Origin: JALHSW01 sp963720675
GTDB taxonomy: Bacteria; Actinomycetota; Acidimicrobiia; IMCC26256; PALSA-555
Assembly: GCA_963720675.1 (NCBI GenBank)
Contig: CAVRGH010000010.1
Location: 1,240,001-1,304,000, forward strand
Direction: 5' to 3'
Length of the DNA stretch: 64,000 nucleotides
Shown here: in pieces, positions 9,273 through 18,712 of the stretch
Numbering within the stretch: the first letter of the stretch is position 1
How the letters are laid out: every line of letters starts with the position of its first letter
The notes under the pieces: generated by a model
Seen by the model: the letters and a program-made list of their open reading frames with translations, nothing else
Database searches by the model: none
What the model was told of the DNA's origin: nothing
Program-made: the position numbers and the translations under genes

Positions 9273-10657
9273 GGCCGGGCCGCTTCGAGCTGGGCCGCGA
9301 GCCGCACGAGCATCGCCTCGTCACCTGCACCGCCGCCCAGCTGGATACCGAGCGGCATTGCACCGGCGGACGCCAGCGGCAGGGAGATCGCGGGTTGACC
9401 GGCGACGTTGAACACACCGGTGTAGGCGACGAGCGGCAGGATGCGGACCGCGTCCTCGGCGAGCCATCCGAGCGGTGGTGTGGGGGCTGCCGTCGTCGCG
9501 CTCAGGAGGAGGTCGTGGTCGGACCACCACGCGGCGAAGCGACGCGACCAGGCCTGGAGCCAGTCGAGCGATGCGAGGTACTCCGACGCACTCAGCGCGC
9601 GTCCCAGCTCGAGCATGAACGCCGTGGCGGGCTCGACGTCGTCGAGTCCGAGCTCCCTCCCGAGGGCTTCGGCCCAGCCGTCGACGGCGCGCGTCACGGC
9701 GCTCGCGACGACGACGGCGCGGTGGGCCTCGACGTCCCACTGCTCGTCGAGCGCCGCGGGCCAGGCCGGTTCGACGACGTGACCGAGCGACTCCAGGAGC
9801 CGCGCCGCGTCCTCGGCGGCCGCTGCGCAGACCGGGTCGAGTGGCGCGATCCCGCTGGGCAGATCCGTGAGGAGGCCGATGCGGAGCCGGCCCGGGTCGG
9901 TCCCGACCTCTTCGGCCAGGGGCCGGGAGAGCGGTGGGGCGACGTAGGGATCCCCCGGCATCGGCCCGGCGAGCACGTCGAGCACGGCGGCCGCGTCGCG
10001 GACGGATCGGGTCACGGCACCGGCGACGGAGGCACCACCCCACCCCTCGGCCTGAGCCGGACCGAGCGAGACGCGCCCCCGGGTCGGCTTGAGTCCGACG
10101 AGCCCGCACGCGGACGCGGGAATGCGGATCGAGCCACCGCCGTCACTCGCGGACGCGACCGGCACCATCCCCGCCGCGACCGCGGCAGCCGAACCACCGC
10201 TCGACCCGCCGGGTGAATGGTCCCACGCCCAGGGATTGTGCGTCGGACCGTGCGCGTCCGGCTCCGTGGTTGCCGCGAGTCCGAGCTCGGGCGTGTTGGT
10301 GCGACCGCACGTGACGAAGCCCGCCGCGCGGGCCCGGGTGACGAGGTACGCGTCGTACGTCGCGCGCCAGTCCGCCTCGCGCAGCACGCGCATCCCGGCG
10401 TGGTACGGCTCACCCGCCTCGGCCGCACCGAGGTCCTTGAGCAGGAGGGGCACCCCCGAGAACGGACCCGGTGTGGGATCCCGGGCCTGCTCCCGCGCCG
10501 CGTCGGCATTCGACCAGATCACGGCGTTGAGCGCGGGTTCGAGGGCGTCGATGCGCGCGAGCGCCGCGTCGACCAGCTCCGACGCGCTGCACTCGCCGCG
10601 GCGGACGAGATCGGCCTGGGCGGTGGCGTCGAGATGGACGAGCTCGTCCGCGGCCAC
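9233..10657 (-). CDS. Amidase signature-family hydrolase
   Basis: Complete 474-residue amidase-signature enzyme, which hydrolyses an amide to acid plus ammonia or amine. The catalytic Lys-Ser-Ser elements are seen: lysine in GVPLLLKDLG (about residue 74), serines in HSPGGSSGGSAAAVAAG and SASDGGGSIRIPAS, then GLVGLKPTRGRVS. The C-terminus NVAGQPAISLPLASAG is also typical. It starts 3 bp after the thiolase stop and overlaps the MFS gene. It is one of three amidases in the region with the shared palindrome (others at 16531-17958 and 30603-32025), suggesting an amide-containing substrate. No specificity can be assigned. Confidence 0.88.
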   Translation of the reverse strand: MAADELVHLDATAQADLVRRGECSASELVDAALARIDALEPALNAVIWSNADAAREQARDPTPGPFSGVPLLLKDLGAAEAGEPYHAGMRVLREADWRATYDAYLVTRARAAGFVTCGRTNTPELGLAATTEPDAHGPTHNPWAWDHSPGGSSGGSAAAVAAGMVPVASASDGGGSIRIPASACGLVGLKPTRGRVSLGPAQAEGWGGASVAGAVTRSVRDAAAVLDVLAGPMPGDPYVAPPLSRPLAEEVGTDPGRLRIGLLTDLPSGIAPLDPVCAAAAEDAARLLESLGHVVEPAWPAALDEQWDVEAHRAVVVASAVTRAVDGWAEALGRELGLDDVEPATAFMLELGRALSASEYLASLDWLQAWSRRFAAWWSDHDLLLSATTAAPTPPLGWLAEDAVRILPLVAYTGVFNVAGQPAISLPLASAGAMPLGIQLGGGAGDEAMLVRLAAQLEAARPWADRRPPEPGGV

Positions 10658-10660
10658 GGA

Positions 10661-11863
10661 TCAGACGGCCGGCTCGGAACCGACGACGCCCACGAAGCTG
10701 ACGCACTCACCCGGCGACCCGCCGAGGTTGTGGGTCAGCGCCAACGTCCGCCCCGCGGCGATGCTCGCGATCGTGCGTTCGGCGGGCGCCTCGCCACGCA
10801 GCTGGAGCCAGCACTCGAACAGCATCCGGAGACCTGACGCCCCGATGGGGTGCCCGAACGCCTTCAGTCCCCCGTCCGGGTTCACCGGCAGCTCGCCGTC
10901 GAGGTCGAACGCGCCGGCGAGCACCTCCTTCCACGCGAACCCGCGCTCGGCGAACCCGAGGTCCTCCATGAGGACGAGCTCGGTGGGGGTGAAGCAGTCG
11001 TGGACCTCCGCCATCGCGAGCTGTGCGCGCGGGTCGGTGATCCCGGCCTGCGCGTACGCATCACTCGCCGCGGCGACCACCTCCGGGAAGGTGGTGTAGT
11101 CGTAGCCGGCGTCCACGACGCCGCTGGCCGGTCCGGCCACGAACGACAGCCCCTTCACGAAGATCGGCTGGTCGGTGTACTCGTAGGCGTCCTCGGCTCG
11201 GACGATGACGGCGGCTGCGGCCCCGTCCGAGACGCCGGAGCAGTCGAAGATCCCCAGGTTGCCCGCCATGATCGGGGACGCCGCGATCACCTCCTTGGGC
11301 ACCTCCTTGCGGAACTGCGCACGAGGGTTCCGCGCACCGTTGTGATGGTTCTTCCAGGCGATGCGGGTGAGCACCTCCTTGAACTCCGCCGGGTCGACGC
11401 CGTACTTGTTGCAGTACGCCGGCCCGAGCAGGCTGAAGAGTGCCGGCGCGCTGAGATCTGCGGTCGTGCCGTCGGACGGCGGTGAGGTCACGACCAACCC
11501 CGAGAAGCCCCCGTCCTTCAGCTTCTCGACCCCGCTGGCGAGCACGACGTCGAACGCGCCGGAGGCGACGGCGTAACACGCGTTGCGGAACGATTCGGAG
11601 CCGGTCGCGCACATGTTCTCGACCCGGGTCACGGGCTTGTAGTCGACGCGCAGCGGGCGCGACAGGGTGAGGCCCGAGATACCCGAGCCCATCGTGCCCA
11701 CCCAGTACGCGTCGACGCGATCCTGCTCCACCCCGGCCGACTCGAGCGCGTCGTTCACCGACTCGACGAGCAGGTCGTCCGCGCTCTTGTCCCAGTGCTC
11801 ACCGAAACGCGTGCAGCCCATGCCCACGATCGCGACGCGATCGCGGATCCCGTGACTCCCCAT
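10661..11863 (-). CDS. Thiolase-superfamily protein (SCP2/lipid-transfer type acetyl-CoA acyltransferase)
   Basis: Complete 400-residue thiolase-fold protein of the nonspecific-lipid-transfer-protein branch. The nucleophile cysteine is present in VENMCATGSESFRN (about residue 84). Both family histidines are retained, in AEVHDCFTPTE and KAFGHPIGASGLR; the final cysteine region reads GGSPGECVSFV. It follows the HMGCS/DUF35 fusion gene by 17 bp. Archaeal thiolase-HMG-CoA synthase-DUF35 complexes and bacterial PhlABC-type acyltransferases have the same three parts, so a stable complex with the upstream protein is likely. It may cleave a 3-ketoacyl-CoA or transfer an acyl group. Compare the second thiolase at 24658, which lacks these histidines. 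Confidence 0.87.
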   Translation of the reverse strand: MGSHGIRDRVAIVGMGCTRFGEHWDKSADDLLVESVNDALESAGVEQDRVDAYWVGTMGSGISGLTLSRPLRVDYKPVTRVENMCATGSESFRNACYAVASGAFDVVLASGVEKLKDGGFSGLVVTSPPSDGTTADLSAPALFSLLGPAYCNKYGVDPAEFKEVLTRIAWKNHHNGARNPRAQFRKEVPKEVIAASPIMAGNLGIFDCSGVSDGAAAAVIVRAEDAYEYTDQPIFVKGLSFVAGPASGVVDAGYDYTTFPEVVAAASDAYAQAGITDPRAQLAMAEVHDCFTPTELVLMEDLGFAERGFAWKEVLAGAFDLDGELPVNPDGGLKAFGHPIGASGLRMLFECWLQLRGEAPAERTIASIAAGRTLALTHNLGGSPGECVSFVGVVGSEPAV

Positions 11864-11880
11864 GACGACCTCCGCTCTCC

Positions 11881-13314
11881 TCAGTCTCCGGTCGGCCCCG
11901 CCGTTGTCCTGGTGGGCGGCCCTTCCAGAAATAGTTGTGGACGCCTTGCGCGGTCGCCACGCGCCGGAACGTCATCTCGACGCGGTCGCCGATCGCGACC
12001 GCGTCCGGGTCGACGTCGGTGAGCTCGCACCGGAACCGGCCACCGCCGTCGAAGTCGAGCACTGCCGCGACCAACGGTGGGCTCGGCGTGAACGCGAGCC
12101 GGTCGACGGTGAACGTGGCGACGGTCGCCGGGACGTCGGCCATCCGCTCCTCGAGCCATCTCGTCGAACGCGCCGCATCGGGCACAGACCCGGGACGGTG
12201 GGAGGTGCCGCTCGCCACAGGCCGTGCACCGACTCCCCGTGAACCCGAACTTCCAGTGCTCGCCGCGGGCAGACGGTGGTGCCGCCGGGCCGACCGGATC
12301 CGGACGCCGCGGGGGCTCCCGCACGAGCATGCCGCGCCAGGTGAGGAACGTCTCGTACGTGAGCCCTCCGACGCCCGCCGCCACCTGCTCGGCGACACCG
12401 ACGCCCGCTCTGACCCCGCCGATCGCGTCCGTCGTCTCGAGGATCAGCGCGTCGGCCCCGTCGGCCAGGAGGACGATCGCGATCCGACGGCCCGGCTCGG
12501 CGCGGTCGAGACACTCGGCGAGCACCAGGCCGGCGTGCGCGGTGCCGGTGAACCCGATCTGCGACGTGAGGTCATCGACCAGCGCGCCCGGCGCGACACC
12601 AAGCGTCTTCGAGACGACGCGCGCGGCTCGCTGGTGCGCGCCCACGACGACGACGTCGTCGAGCTCATCGGCACCGACGCCGGCTTGTTTGCACGCGTCG
12701 GCGAACGCGGCCTGCGCGAGCGGGACGTAGGCATGCTCGCCGAAGCGCTCCTCCCAGGCATGCGAGGCCGGCTCACCGGGGATGCGCCAGCGATCCAGGA
12801 ACTCGTGCGTCGCGGCGCCGGCTCCGAGGAGTCGCGTCTGCGCCGCGCCGGCGGGCCCCTCGGGAACCAGCAGGAACGCGACGGCGCCGTCACCACCGTC
12901 TCGCTCGTCGGCGCCGCCGGGAAGGCCGGTGCGCACATCCGCGCAGACGACGAGCGTGCGGACGCTCGCGTCCGCGCCGAGCCGGAGCGCGGCCATTCCC
13001 GACCGAACGGATCCCGCCACGTCGTACGCGCCCACCGCCGAGCCGAGACCGAGCGCGGCGTGGAGCGCAGTCGCGTTGGTCTTGTCGAGGTATGCGGGAG
13101 CCGCGGTCGAGAACAGGACGGCCTCGGGGGCCAGCTCCGGTGGCAGCCCTGCGAGGAGGTTGCGCGCGGCCTCGACGCCGAGGGTGGTGGTGTCCTCGTC
13201 GTACGCAGCCACCGCGCGCGTTCCTCGGCCGGCCGGGGTGGCCAGGGCCGCGCCGATGGCCGCCCGATCGAGGCGTCGGGACGGCAGGTAGGCACCGAAT
13301 GCCGCGATCCGCAT
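11881..13314 (-). CDS. HMG-CoA synthase-like domain fused to DUF35 zinc-ribbon/OB-fold (frameshifts)
   Basis: First gene of the operon. Residues 1 to about 330 match the thiolase-fold HMG-CoA synthase family (MRIAAFGAYLPSRRLDRAAI; AHQRAARVVSKTLGV holds the family histidine). The position of the usual nucleophile cysteine reads DVAGSVRSGMAAL, so that cysteine is not seen. A zinc ribbon follows (CTACGERHLPPSRVCARCG, two CxxC pairs) and then an OB fold (TFTVDRLAFTPSPPLVAAVL; GGGRFRCELTDVD). The frame breaks near 12155 and again near 11905, ending with the TGA at 11881. DUF35 domains usually bind CoA and hold thiolase-fold partners together. Role proposed: acyl-CoA channelling with the adjacent thiolase. 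Confidence 0.75.
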   Translation of the reverse strand: MRIAAFGAYLPSRRLDRAAIGAALATPAGRGTRAVAAYDEDTTTLGVEAARNLLAGLPPELAPEAVLFSTAAPAYLDKTNATALHAALGLGSAVGAYDVAGSVRSGMAALRLGADASVRTLVVCADVRTGLPGGADERDGGDGAVAFLLVPEGPAGAAQTRLLGAGAATHEFLDRWRIPGEPASHAWEERFGEHAYVPLAQAAFADACKQAGVGADELDDVVVVGAHQRAARVVSKTLGVAPGALVDDLTSQIGFTGTAHAGLVLAECLDRAEPGRRIAIVLLADGADALILETTDAIGGVRAGVGVAEQVAAGVGGLTYETFLTWRGMLVREPPRRPDPVGPAAPPSARGEHWKFGFTGSRCTACGERHLPPSRVCARCGAFDEMARGADGRRPGDRRHVHRRPARVHAEPTVGRGSARLRRRWPVPVRAHRRRPGRGRDRRPRRDDVPARGDRARRPQLFLEGPPTRTTAGPTGD

Positions 13315-13374
13315 TGCTCCTCCGCTGGCTCGGGGATGCGACGACGACCACAGGAGCGGCCGGCGGCACCCGAG

Positions 13375-13390
13375 GTAAACTACCGTTCAC
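13375..13390. promoter_or_regulatory. Regulon palindrome 1 (GTAAAC-TACC-GTTCAC)
   Basis: Sixteen-bp inverted repeat of the form GTnAnC-N4-GTTCAC in the divergent gap between the HMGCS/DUF35 gene and tetR. It lies 60 bp from the former and 46 bp from the latter, so TetR autoregulation is likely. Four more copies occur at 15665, 22886, 26319 and 30587. Confidence 0.75.
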
Positions 13391-13436
13391 ATCCGGCCCG
13401 TGCTGCGGACCGCGACGGGCCGGGAGCCGAGAGCAC

Positions 13437-14051
13437 ATGACCGAGGTGAGCACCGGGGTGACGACCGAGGTGGCCCCCACCCCGCGCTCCGGGCGGCGGG
13501 CCGCCATCCTCGAGGCCGCATCGTCGCTGTTCTCGACCCGCGGCTATGCCGACACCGGCATCGACGAGATCGGCCGGGCGGCCGGCGTCACCGGACCTGC
13601 CGTGTACCGGCACTACGCGAGCAAGGAGGACCTGCTCGTCGCGGTGCTCCAGCGCGCGGTCGACCATGCCGCCGCCATCCCGCCACGGGCACGGGCGGAG
13701 GCAACCTCGCCCGAGGACGCGCTGGATCGATTGGTCGACGAGACGGTGACCGCGTGCATCGAGGAGCGCTCGCTCACCGCGCTCTACTGGCAGCAGTCGC
13801 ACCTGCTCCCCGAGGGACCACGCACAACGATCGAGCGTGCTCAGCGCGACATGATCGACGAGTACGCCGAGGTGCTGCGTGGCGTCCGACCGGAGCTGAC
13901 GCCGAGCGATGCGCGCATGGCAGTCCACGGCGCAGCGTCGCTCATGCGATCGGTCGCCCAGCGCGAGACGAGCCTCGACGAGGTGCGGCTCCATCGCCTC
14001 ATGGTGTCGATGGCCCGAGCCGCGCTCCTGGGCGCCGACCCCGAGGCTTAG
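13437..14051 (+). CDS. TetR-family regulator, likely master repressor of the 7.9-33.6 kb regulon
   Basis: A 204-residue protein from the ATG at 13437 (MTEVSTGVTTEVAPTPRSGR). The N-terminal helix-turn-helix is canonical: RRAAILEAASSLFSTRGYAD, TGIDEIGRAAGVTGPAVYRH, YASKEDLLVAVLQR. The C-terminal ligand domain is all-helical and resembles mycobacterial regulators of lipid-CoA catabolism. It is transcribed divergently from the HMGCS operon across a palindrome repeated in four other divergent promoters. Ligands of such regulators are commonly CoA thioesters of the pathway. It overlaps the convergent acyl-CoA ligase gene by 4 bp. Regulation of the other promoters is inferred from the shared site. 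Confidence 0.85.
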   Translation: MTEVSTGVTTEVAPTPRSGRRAAILEAASSLFSTRGYADTGIDEIGRAAGVTGPAVYRHYASKEDLLVAVLQRAVDHAAAIPPRARAEATSPEDALDRLVDETVTACIEERSLTALYWQQSHLLPEGPRTTIERAQRDMIDEYAEVLRGVRPELTPSDARMAVHGAASLMRSVAQRETSLDEVRLHRLMVSMARAALLGADPEA

Positions 14052-15634
14052 ACCGCGGCCTCGCGGTCCCAGGTCTTGTCGCTCAGGGGCGCGGCCCGGA
14101 GCTCCACCTTGCGCGTCCGCATCGTGGCCTCGGTCTTGGGAAGTCCGTCGACCACCTCGACGTACCGCGGCACCATGAACTCGGGCATCCGCGGCTCGAG
14201 GAACGGGATCAGCTCCTCCGGCGCGAGCGCGGCGCCGTCGCGCAGGACGATGCACACCTTGACGTCGTCCTCCAAGTACTCGGAGGGCACGGCCACTGCC
14301 GCGCACTCGGCGACGTCGGGGTGCTGGAGCACGAGTGCCTCCACCTCGAACGACGAGATGTTCTCGCCACGACGACGGATCGCGTCCTTCATGCGGTCGA
14401 CGAAGTAGAAGTTGCCGTCCTCGTCGTAACGGAACCCGTCGCCGGTGTGGAACCAACCGTTGCGCCAGGCGGCTGCGGTCGCCTCGGGCATGCCGTGGTA
14501 GCCGGCGTTCAGCACCCACGGCTCGCGCGTCCGGACGACGAGCTCACCGACTTCGCCCGGTCCGAGCGGCAGGTCGTGCTCGTCGACGACTTGCACCTCG
14601 TAGCCCGCCCAACCGGGCCGCAGCTTGCCGCAGCTCTGCGCGTTGGCCAGGTCGTAGCCGTCCGACGCGAACGGCGCGCCGATCTCGGTCATGCCGTATC
14701 CGGTGCCGACCTCGACGCCGAAGCGCCGCTTGAACTCCTCGACCTGGGGCGTGAGCGGCCCCATCATCACGTGACGCAAGGGGGTGTCGGCGTCATCGGG
14801 TTGTTCGGGCATCGAGAGCAGGAACGGTGCCATCGGTCCGACCAGGCCCGCGCCGGTGATGCCGAACCGACGCATGTCGTCGAGGAAGTGGGTGAGCGAG
14901 AACTGCTCGCGGACGATCATGCGCGCCCGGAACGTCGACGCCTGGTACAGCATCGCCTTGCCGGACACGTGGAACGCCGGGTACATCGCGTAGAACCCCT
15001 CGCCCGGACCCACGAAGTCCTCCGGGGCCGTGTTGACGAACGACCACAGCGTGCCCCAGGGCATGCGCACGCCCTTGGACGGCCCCGTCGTCCCGGAGGT
15101 GTAGATGATCGCCGCGAGGTCCCAGTACTCCGGACCCACCAGGTCGGTGGCCGGCACCGCGTCGCGGAAGAGCTCGTCGCCCGCGATCACGCGGCCGGGG
15201 AGCCGGGGGAGGTCGGCGGCGTCGGCGACGTCGGGGACGACGATCGTTCGGAGGTGCGTCAGCTCGTCGACCACCTCCATGAGCTGGTCGAGGAACCGCT
15301 CGCAGATCACGACGGTCTCGGCACCGGAGTCCTGGACGAGATAGGCCAGCATCCGACCCCGGTACATGTTGTTGGCGGGCACCTCCACCGCACCGAGCCA
15401 CGCGACCCCGAGCCACGCGTAGAACGCCTCGAAGCAGTTGGGGAACATCGTCACGACGGGTTCGCCGGGAGCGACGCCGATGCGGCGGAAGGCATCGGCC
15501 CATCGGCGCACCTCGTCGTGGAGGCCCTGGCGGGTCACCTCCCGGCCGTCGACGTCGAGCATCGCGAGGGCGTCCGGATCGTCGGCCGCCAACCGGGCGA
15601 GCAGGTGCGGGAGGACGTTCTCGCGGTCCAGCAT
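14048..15634 (-). CDS. Acyl-CoA ligase (AMP-binding, crotonobetaine/carnitine-CoA ligase-like)
   Basis: Complete 528-residue adenylate-forming enzyme that would activate a carboxylic acid to its CoA thioester with ATP. Motifs in order: IIYTSGTTGPSKGVRMP (ATP loop), YPAFHVSGKAMLYQ, GTGYGMTEIGAPF, GWFHTGDGFRYDEDGNFYFV, DRMKDAIRRRGENIS (hinge), and the C-terminal lysine region LPKTEATMRTRKVEL. The overall style (GWFHTGDGFRYDEDG, DAIRRRGENISSFEVE) resembles CaiC-type ligases. It is expressed from the divergent promoter bearing palindrome 2 and is probably the entry step after amide hydrolysis. Substrate unknown. Confidence 0.88.
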   Translation of the reverse strand: MLDRENVLPHLLARLAADDPDALAMLDVDGREVTRQGLHDEVRRWADAFRRIGVAPGEPVVTMFPNCFEAFYAWLGVAWLGAVEVPANNMYRGRMLAYLVQDSGAETVVICERFLDQLMEVVDELTHLRTIVVPDVADAADLPRLPGRVIAGDELFRDAVPATDLVGPEYWDLAAIIYTSGTTGPSKGVRMPWGTLWSFVNTAPEDFVGPGEGFYAMYPAFHVSGKAMLYQASTFRARMIVREQFSLTHFLDDMRRFGITGAGLVGPMAPFLLSMPEQPDDADTPLRHVMMGPLTPQVEEFKRRFGVEVGTGYGMTEIGAPFASDGYDLANAQSCGKLRPGWAGYEVQVVDEHDLPLGPGEVGELVVRTREPWVLNAGYHGMPEATAAAWRNGWFHTGDGFRYDEDGNFYFVDRMKDAIRRRGENISSFEVEALVLQHPDVAECAAVAVPSEYLEDDVKVCIVLRDGAALAPEELIPFLEPRMPEFMVPRYVEVVDGLPKTEATMRTRKVELRAAPLSDKTWDREAAV

Positions 15635-15664
15635 GACTCCCCCTTCGAGCGGACGTCCCGTGAT

Positions 15665-15680
15665 GTTAGCGGTCGTTCAC
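15665..15680. promoter_or_regulatory. Regulon palindrome 2 (GTTAGC-GGTC-GTTCAC)
   Basis: Copy of the shared 16-bp site with one changed base in the left arm, midway in the 76-bp divergent gap between the acyl-CoA ligase and the TIGR03084-like gene, 30 bp from each start. Confidence 0.65.
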
Positions 15681-15710
15681 TCCCGGGGTCCTGGCGCTAG
15701 CGTCGACGCG

Positions 15711-16524
15711 GTGAGCCCCGACGAGCGAGCGACCTACGACGCGCTCCTCCGGGACCTCGCGGCCGAAGAGGACGAGCTCGATGCGGTCGTCGCCCCGCTC
15801 GACCCCGCCGGTTGGGCGGCGCCGACCCCAGCCCACGGCTTCGACGTGCGCGACACGATCGGGCACCTCGCGACGGCGGAGGAGCTCGCGACCGTCGCCG
15901 CCACCGACCCGGACGAGTTCGCGCGCCGTCTCGGCGAGCTCGTCGAGACGCTCCTCGCGGACCCCGACGGGCTGGAGGCACGCTTGCTCGCGCGCGGTCG
16001 CGAGCTTCGCGGCGCGGCGGTCCTCGACTGGTGGCGCACGACGCGCGCGATCACGCTCGCGTCCCTCCGGGTCCACGAGCCCGCCGACCGGCTCCCGTGG
16101 ATCGCCGGACCCATGGGTGCTCGCTCGTTCGCCACCGCGCGCCTCATGGAGACGTGGGCGCACGGCCAGGACATCGTCGACGGGCTCGGGCGCACCCGCG
16201 CGCCCACCGCCCGCCTTCGACACGTCGCGGACCTCGGCGTGCGAACCCGGGCCCACTCCTTCGCGAACCGCGGGCTCACCGTCCCCGAACCCGATGTCGA
16301 GGTCGATGCTGCGCGCTCCCGACGGATCGACCTGGAGGTGGGGGACCTCGAGCACCGACCGCGTCGTGGGCGACGCCCTCGACTTCTGCCTCGTGGTCAC
16401 GCAGCGCCGCCACCCCGACGACACCGGGCTCGTCGTCGAGGGCCCCGTCGCCACCGCGTGGATCGCGGTCGCGCAGGCCTTCGCGGGCCCACCTACCGAT
16501 CAGCGGGCGCCGCGGGACGGCTGA
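15711..16524 (+). CDS. TIGR03084-like DinB/mycothiol-maleylpyruvate-isomerase-fold protein (one frameshift)
   Basis: Start GTG at 15711 (VSPDERATYDALLRDLAAEE). The four-helix DinB-like N-terminal domain has the metal-ligand pattern of the family: histidine in RDTIGHLATAEELA, then MGARSFATARLMETWAHGQD, where the W-A-H-G-Q-D histidine is a usual ligand. A C-terminal domain follows a frameshift near 16355 and ends VATAWIAVAQAFAGPPTDQR. Actinobacterial members are thought to use mycothiol or bind a metal in thiol-dependent isomerisation or transfer; many accompany CoA-catabolic genes. Its specific reaction is not known. It converges with amidase 2, 6 bp from that gene's stop. Confidence 0.75.
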
Positions 16525-16530
16525 GCGAGA

Positions 16531-17958
16531 TCACGACACGGGGGGACGTCGTTCGATCCAGGGACGCGCGGCTTCGAGCTGCGCCGCGACCCGCACGAGC
16601 GACGGCCTCGGCCGCGGGCCGACCGACGATCTGCACGCCCACCGGCAAGCCCTCGTCGTCGTGCGCGAGCGGCAGCGACACCGCCGGCTGGCCCGTCGTG
16701 TTCCACAGCGCGGTGAACGGCGTGAGCGCCCAGAACTTCATCACGTCCTCGATGCCGACCCCGGTCATCGAGCCGATCGGCGGGGGCGGTCCCGCGACCG
16801 TCGGCGACACGAACAGGTCGTAGGTCTCGAAGAACGCGACGGTCCGCCGCGACGAGGTCCTGGAGCTGGTGCATCGCCTTCACGTAGTCGGTCGCGGTCA
16901 CGAGACGGCCCATCTCGATGAGCGTGCGCATCCACGGGTCGAGCGTCTCCAGGGGCGGGTAGGGCGCCAGCTCCGCCTCGGCCGCGTGGTTCGCGGCGAA
17001 GACCATCGACGACTGCACGGAGGATGTCCTCGTCGTACCCCGACGGCACGGCTGCCTCGACGTCGTGGCCGAGCTCGGCGAGCAGCTCGGCGGTCGCTCG
17101 GGCCGCGGCCCGGTTCGCGGCCGCGCACGCGTCGCGCTCGACGCCCGGGTGCTCGTGGTACGCGATCCGCAGCCGGCCCGGGGTCGACGCCGACCTCCTC
17201 GAGCAGCGGCCGCTCCAATGGTGGCGCCCACCACGCGTCGCCGATCGCAGGCCCGGCGAGCACGTCGAGCAGCGCTGCCGCGTCGGCGACGGTGCGCCCG
17301 ATCGGCCCGTTGATCGAGAAGAAGCTCTGGGGTGACGGCGCCGCCGAGACGCGGCCGCGTTGGGGCTTGAGCCCGAACGCGCCGCACCACGACGACGGGT
17401 TGCGGATCGAGCCACCGCCGTCGGAGCCCTGCGACACAGGGCAGAGCCCCGCGACGAGCGCCGCCGCCGCACCACCCGACGAGCCGCCACACGTGCGACT
17501 CGGGGTCCCAGGGATTGCGGCCCGGCGGATACCCGGGCGGCTCACTGATGTTGAGCGGGCCGAACTCCGGGGTGATCGTCTTGCCCAGGGGTACGAACCC
17601 GGCCCGACGGATCCGCGCCACGACCTCGTCGTCGAAGTCGGGAACGCGGTCGTGCCACGCCGCCGTGCCGTACGTCGTCCGGATCCCCGCGGTGTCGTTG
17701 AGGTCCTTGATCGAGATCGGGACGCCGAGGAAGGCGGGACGCGAGCCGTCGTCGGACGCCGCGAGCGCGGCTTCCGCGTCGCGGCGCCGCTGACCGTGCC
17801 TGGTCGGCGGCGACGGTCACGTAGGAACCCAGCCCCGGATCGAGCGCATCGATCCGCCGCAGGTAGCACTCCACCAGGTCGCTCGGGCTCACCTCCCCTC
17901 GCCGCACGAGGTCGGCCTGCTCGAGGGCCGGAGTGAAGGCCAGCTCACGGTCGTCCAT
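16531..17958 (-). CDS. Amidase signature-family hydrolase 2 (several frameshifts)
   Basis: Recognisable amidase of about 470 residues spread over three frames. It begins MDDRELAFTPALEQADLVRR and continues as VPLGKTITPEFGPLNISEPP and GGSSGGAAAALVAGLCPVSQ. The catalytic segment SQGSDGGGSIRNPSSWCGAF and FGLKPQRGRVSAAPSPQSFF follow. It ends AAQLEAARPWIERRPPVS at the TGA 16531-16533. At least six indels are needed, for example one extra base near 16600 that breaks the final ALLVRVAAQLEAARPW motif. The sequence is closely related to amidase 3 (30603-32025). It lies 33 bp downstream of the LIV transporter genes on the same strand, so it is probably co-transcribed with them. Whether it is active cannot be told without corrected sequence. 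Confidence 0.7.
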
Positions 17959-17991
17959 GTCGTCGGATCCTCCTCGAGAGCTGCCCGCCGA

Positions 17992-18712
17992 TCAGGCGGA
18001 CTCGTCGTCACCCTGCATGCCGGACAGGTACGCCGACTCGAGGTCGCCGACGTGCCCGGCGAGCTCGTCCGGCGTCGCGGTGAGCACGACTCGACCCCGG
18101 CGCATCACCACCACCCGGTCCGCGATCTCGAGCGCCTCGCTCGCGTGCTGCTCGACGAGCAGCACGCCGACGCCCCGGTCCGCAGAGTCCCGAACTGCCC
18201 GGAGCAGTCGCCGGACGACCAGCGGAGCCAGCCCCAGCGAGAGCTCGTCCACGAGGAGCAGACGCGGCGTTCCTGCAAGCGCCCGCCCGAGCGTGAGCAT
18301 CTGCTGCTCACCGCCCGAGAGCAGCCCTGCTCGTCGGCCCAGCAGGCCCTCGAGCTCCGGGAACAGTGCGAGTGCATCACGGGTTGCTCCCGACCGGAGG
18401 CGAAGGTTGCCGGCGGCGGTGAGCGAGCTGATGACGGCTCGCTCCTCGGGGACGAAGGCGAGGCCGCGTCGCACTCGGGCGTGGAGCGGCGTGCCGGGAG
18501 CCCACGCCGAGGCATTCGATGGTCCCCGAGATCGGCGGCAGCTCCCCGGCGATCGTGAGCAGCGTCGTCGACTTGCCGGCACCGTTCGGTCCGAGCAGCG
18601 CGACGACCTCGCCGGGATGGACCTCGAGATCGATGCCCCGAACCGCGGCGAGGTCCCCGTAGCCGGCGGCCAGGTCGCGCACGCGCAGCACCGGCGTCGT
18701 CGGGTCCGGCAC
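17992..18712 (-). CDS. livF: LIV-type ABC transporter ATP-binding protein or domain, LivF-like
   Basis: Second ATPase of a branched-chain-amino-acid-type (HAAT) importer. The N-terminal part reads PVLRVRDLAAGYGDLAAVRG then the Walker A loop LLGPNGAGKSTTLLT. After a frameshift near 18505 come ERAVISSLTAAGNLRLRSGA, the signature motif LLSGGEQQMLTLGRALAG and Walker B RLLLVDELSLGLAP. It ends at 17992 (YLSGMQGDDESA). I placed the start at the GTG 18712, giving the usual 240 residues. No stop codon separates it from the preceding LivG sequence, so it may be the C-terminal domain of a fusion. Substrates of such importers vary widely and need not be amino acids. Confidence 0.75.
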
